From: JAPPHA01 sp964291635
GTDB lineage: Bacteria; Pseudomonadota; Alphaproteobacteria; Rhodobacterales; Rhodobacteraceae
Assembly (NCBI GenBank): GCA_964291635.2
Contig: OZ219893.1
Location: forward strand, 1 to 64,000
Direction: 5' to 3'
Length of the DNA: 64,000 bases
The notes below the pieces were generated by a model. It did not search any database, was not told the DNA's origin, and saw only the letters and a program-made list of their open reading frames with translations. Shown one piece after another: positions 61,835 through 64,000 of this stretch. A program made the translations under genes and the position numbers. The first letter of the stretch is position 1; each line of letters starts with the position of its first letter.

Positions 61835-62914
61835 TCAGTTGGGGATTTCCCCCTCAACTCCCTCGACGTAGAAGTCCATCGAAACCAGCGTACCATCATC
61901 CGCCGTCTCGCCTTCGGCAAGCCATGGAGTTCCATCCTGACGATTGATCGGTCCGGTGAACGAATGCATCGTGCCAGCGGCAATCGCGTCCCGGATAGCG
62001 CCGGCCGACTCTCGAACATCGGCAGGAATCCTGTCCGAAAACTCGCCGATTTCCACCATTCCCGGTGCGATTCCATCCCACGTGTCGATCGATTCCCAGG
62101 TCCCGTCGAGAACGGCCTGGGTGCGGTCCACGTAATACGGCGCCCAGTTGTCGATGATCGACGACAGCCTTGCGGTTGGCCCGAATTCCTTCATGTCGGA
62201 TGCCTGGCCGAAGGCGTAGACGCCCTTTTCTTCTGCAATCGTCATCGCGGCCGGTGAATCGGTGTGTTGCATGATGACATCTGCACCCTGTTCGATCAGG
62301 GCGGTTGCGGCATCGGCTTCCTTGGCAGGATCAAACCAGGTGAACACCCAGACAATCTTGAACTGAACATCCGGATTGACCGCCTTGGCGGCGAGATACG
62401 CCGAGTTGATTCCCCGGATGACCTCCGGAATCGGGAACGACGCGATGTAGCCGATGACGTTGGATTCCGTCATGTGGCCCGCAATGTGCCCGATCACCGT
62501 GCGGCCCTCGTAGAAGCGGGCCGAATATGTCGAGACATTGTCGGCACGCTTGTAGCCGGTCGCATGTTCGAATTTCACGTCGGGAAACTTCGCGGCAACG
62601 TTGATCGTGGGATCCATGTAGCCGAATGATGTCGTGAATATCAGCTTGTGGCCCGACAACGCCATTTGGGTCATGACCCTCTCGGCGTCAGCGCCTTCGG
62701 GCACGCTCTCGACGTAGGACGTCTCGACCCGGTCGCCCAGCGCCTCGTCAACCGCAAGCCTGCCCTGGTCGTGCTCGTAGCTCCAGCCGAAGTCACCGAT
62801 CGGACCGACGTAGACGAATCCGACCTTGAGTTTTTCGTCTGACGCGAATGCTGCACCGCCGAGCCCGAAGGCGAGTGCAGCGGCGCCGACAAGACAACGC
62901 CAAAAATGTTTCAT
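61835..62914 (-). CDS. BMP-family ABC transporter substrate-binding protein
   Basis: 359 residues from the ATG at 62914 (GGAGGGAATCACC upstream). Signal peptide LVGAAALAFGLGGAAFA, then VGFVYVGPIGDFGWSYEHDQ, FTTSFGYMDPTINVAAKFPD, HATGYKRADNVSTYSARFYE, VIMQHTDSPAAM and GAIRDAIAAGTM. This is the PnrA/BMP group that binds purine nucleosides and related compounds in the periplasm. Its permeases lie just upstream. Confidence 0.93.
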   Translation of the reverse strand: MKHFWRCLVGAAALAFGLGGAAFASDEKLKVGFVYVGPIGDFGWSYEHDQGRLAVDEALGDRVETSYVESVPEGADAERVMTQMALSGHKLIFTTSFGYMDPTINVAAKFPDVKFEHATGYKRADNVSTYSARFYEGRTVIGHIAGHMTESNVIGYIASFPIPEVIRGINSAYLAAKAVNPDVQFKIVWVFTWFDPAKEADAATALIEQGADVIMQHTDSPAAMTIAEEKGVYAFGQASDMKEFGPTARLSSIIDNWAPYYVDRTQAVLDGTWESIDTWDGIAPGMVEIGEFSDRIPADVRESAGAIRDAIAAGTMHSFTGPINRQDGTPWLAEGETADDGTLVSMDFYVEGVEGEIPN

Positions 62915-63010
62915 GGTGATTCCCTCCACAAATGACCAAAAGACCCTGAAAGGCTCGGCATGCCGTCTGGGGCCGTCTCTTTCAGGAAATGGCAATCAGC
63001 CCTGTCACCG

Positions 63011-63945
63011 TCAGGCAGAGGCGTGAAATGCCCGGCCGAGACAGGCCGGAGCATTCAAACTGGTCCGCCTTCGGTCCGAGGACATGACAACCAGTACGAG
63101 TATTGTAACGAGATACGGAGCCATCGACAGATACGCAACCCCAATCCCGGCACCTGCGGCCTGCAGGTTCAGTTGCAACACCGTAACGCCCCGAAGAGAT
63201 ATGCGCCAAGGAGAATCCGCCACGGTTTCCAGGAAGAAAAGACGACGATTGCAAGCGCAATCCACCCGGCCCCCGCAGTCATCCCCTCTGTCCATTGCGG
63301 TACCCTGATCAGCGACAGGTAGGCGCCGCCAAGTCCCGCCATCGCCCCCCCGAACAGAATGGCCGCCAGGCGCACCTGGATCACCTTGTAGCCAAGCGCG
63401 TGCGCGGCATCGTGATTGTCTCCGACTGCGCGAAGGACAAGTCCCGCACGGGTGTATCGCAGGACCAGCCAGACGACAAAGACCAGGAAAAGGGAAAGGT
63501 AAAGGACACCGTCATGAGAAATTAGCACCGGCCCGAGGAACGGGATCTCCGAAAGGACCGGTATGTCGAGCCTGGGGGTCGGGGGTGGCTTGATCCCCGC
63601 ATAACTCTGGCCCATCAAGGCCGCCAGTCCAAGGCCGAACAGTGTCAGAGCGAGTCCGGTTGCAACCTGGTTCGACAACAGGAATTGAGTCAGTATCGCG
63701 AAGACCAGGGACAAGATAACCCCTCCCGCGACAGCCGCCAGCAGGCCAAGGAGGGGAGAGCCGGTTTCGACGGCGCCAATGAAACCGCACACGGCGCCAA
63801 TGATCATCATGCCCTCGACCCCGAGATTGAGAACACCTGATTTCTCGGCGACCAGTTCCCCGGTCGCCGCGAGGAGAATAGGCGTTGCCGCAACCATCAG
63901 GCTCGCAACCAGTGCGGCCGGCGAAACCCCGGCTAGATCGATCAC
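63011..63945 (-). pseudogene. BMP-type ABC permease, single-base frameshift near the C-terminus
   Basis: GTG start at 63945 overlapping the previous stop. Nucleoside-type permease: MVAATPILLAATGELVAEKS, GVLNLGVEGMMIIGAVCGFI, NQVATGLALTLFGLGLAALM and GAGWIALAIVVFSSWKPWRI. At LFGALR near 63180 the frame ends in a stop four codons later. The other frame continues VTVLQLNLQAAG, LSMAPYLVTILVLVVMSSD to 63011. One missing base in GGGGCG explains it. Without the last helices it would probably not work; assembly error cannot be excluded. Confidence 0.85.
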
Positions 63946-64000
63946 GTCTGACCCTCCTTTCCGTCGCGGGCCGGTACCGTCACCGGGGCGCTGGGCGCAG
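63942..64000 (-). CDS. C-terminal end of the upstream gene, probably the partner permease
   Basis: The last 19 codons read APSAPVTVPARDGKEGQT and stop in TGA at 63944-63942, overlapping the GTG of the following permease. Only the position suggests a second BMP-type permease; the fragment carries no family motif. Confidence 0.5.
   Translation of the reverse strand, partial: APSAPVTVPARDGKEGQT

Noticed and set aside
1..64000. CRISPR arrays, rRNA genes, prophage modules, riboswitches
   Set aside because: No regularly spaced repeats, rRNA-like sequence, phage structural genes or recognisable riboswitch cores were seen.

Overview
The window looks like an alphaproteobacterial chromosome segment, Rhodobacterales or Rhodospirillales-like. 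The base composition is high in GC, the tRNA-Met and the mix of transporters and sox genes fit that class, and many genes are translationally coupled by ATGA or TGATG overlaps. No species call is possible from sequence alone. It is accessory-rich: several catabolic operons, each with its own transporter or remnant of one, separated by scars of mobile elements (IS200/IS605, IS1380, probably IS21, and a group II intron 5-prime end).

Layout. (1) 1-10.4 kb, minus strand: a catabolic operon holding a transketolase split into N and C subunits, a thiamine-diphosphate E1 alpha/beta dehydrogenase pair with a free-standing lipoyl protein, short-chain dehydrogenases (SDRs), an enolase-superfamily dehydratase, a broken aldehyde dehydrogenase and an aminotransferase cut by the window edge. 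(2) 10.5-15.8 kb, plus strand: a GntR/UTRA regulator, a tripartite tricarboxylate transporter (tctCBA) and a coupled cytoplasmic sulfatase. (3) 16.0-18.7 kb, minus strand: a second split transketolase pair plus an SDR. Regions 1-3 read as one regulon for an imported, probably sulfated, sugar- or polyol-like compound.

(4) 19.4-23.4 kb and 37.5-42.4 kb, plus strand: two halves of a sulfur-oxidation-like locus. The left half is soxY-soxZ-soxA, a secreted formylglycine-generating-enzyme-like protein and a triheme cytochrome c. The right half is an IorAB-type molybdenum hydroxylase, a flavocytochrome c pair (FccA/FccB-like) and soxX. No soxB or soxCD is present in the window. (5) 24.2-36.8 kb lies between these halves. 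It is a mostly minus-strand island for deoxy-sugar-acid and CoA-ester catabolism (lactonase, UxaA-type dehydratase, RraA-like aldolase, RhaM, enolase-superfamily dehydratase, CaiB CoA-transferase, MaoC hydratases, Gfo/Idh oxidoreductase, IclR regulator). It is bounded by two direct copies of an approximately 150-160 bp sequence, one of them attached to an IS1380-type transposase remnant. The simplest reading is that the island split a formerly continuous sox-iorAB operon.

(6) 42.9-48.8 kb: tRNA-Met, dtd, then a ureohydrolase, zinc alcohol dehydrogenase, enolase-superfamily enzyme and amidase. (7) 49.8-57.5 kb, minus strand: a dipeptide-type ABC transporter operon with an embedded amidohydrolase, led by a D-cysteine desulfhydrase/ACC-deaminase-family enzyme. 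It is flanked by a fragment and the full copy of an M48 metallopeptidase gene. (8) 58.6-64 kb, minus strand: M48 peptidase, a DUF898 membrane protein, a P-loop kinase, and a BMP-family ABC transporter whose permease is frameshifted.

Several genes carry single-base frameshifts (aldehyde dehydrogenase, MaoC, permease). From sequence alone these could be gene decay or assembly error.
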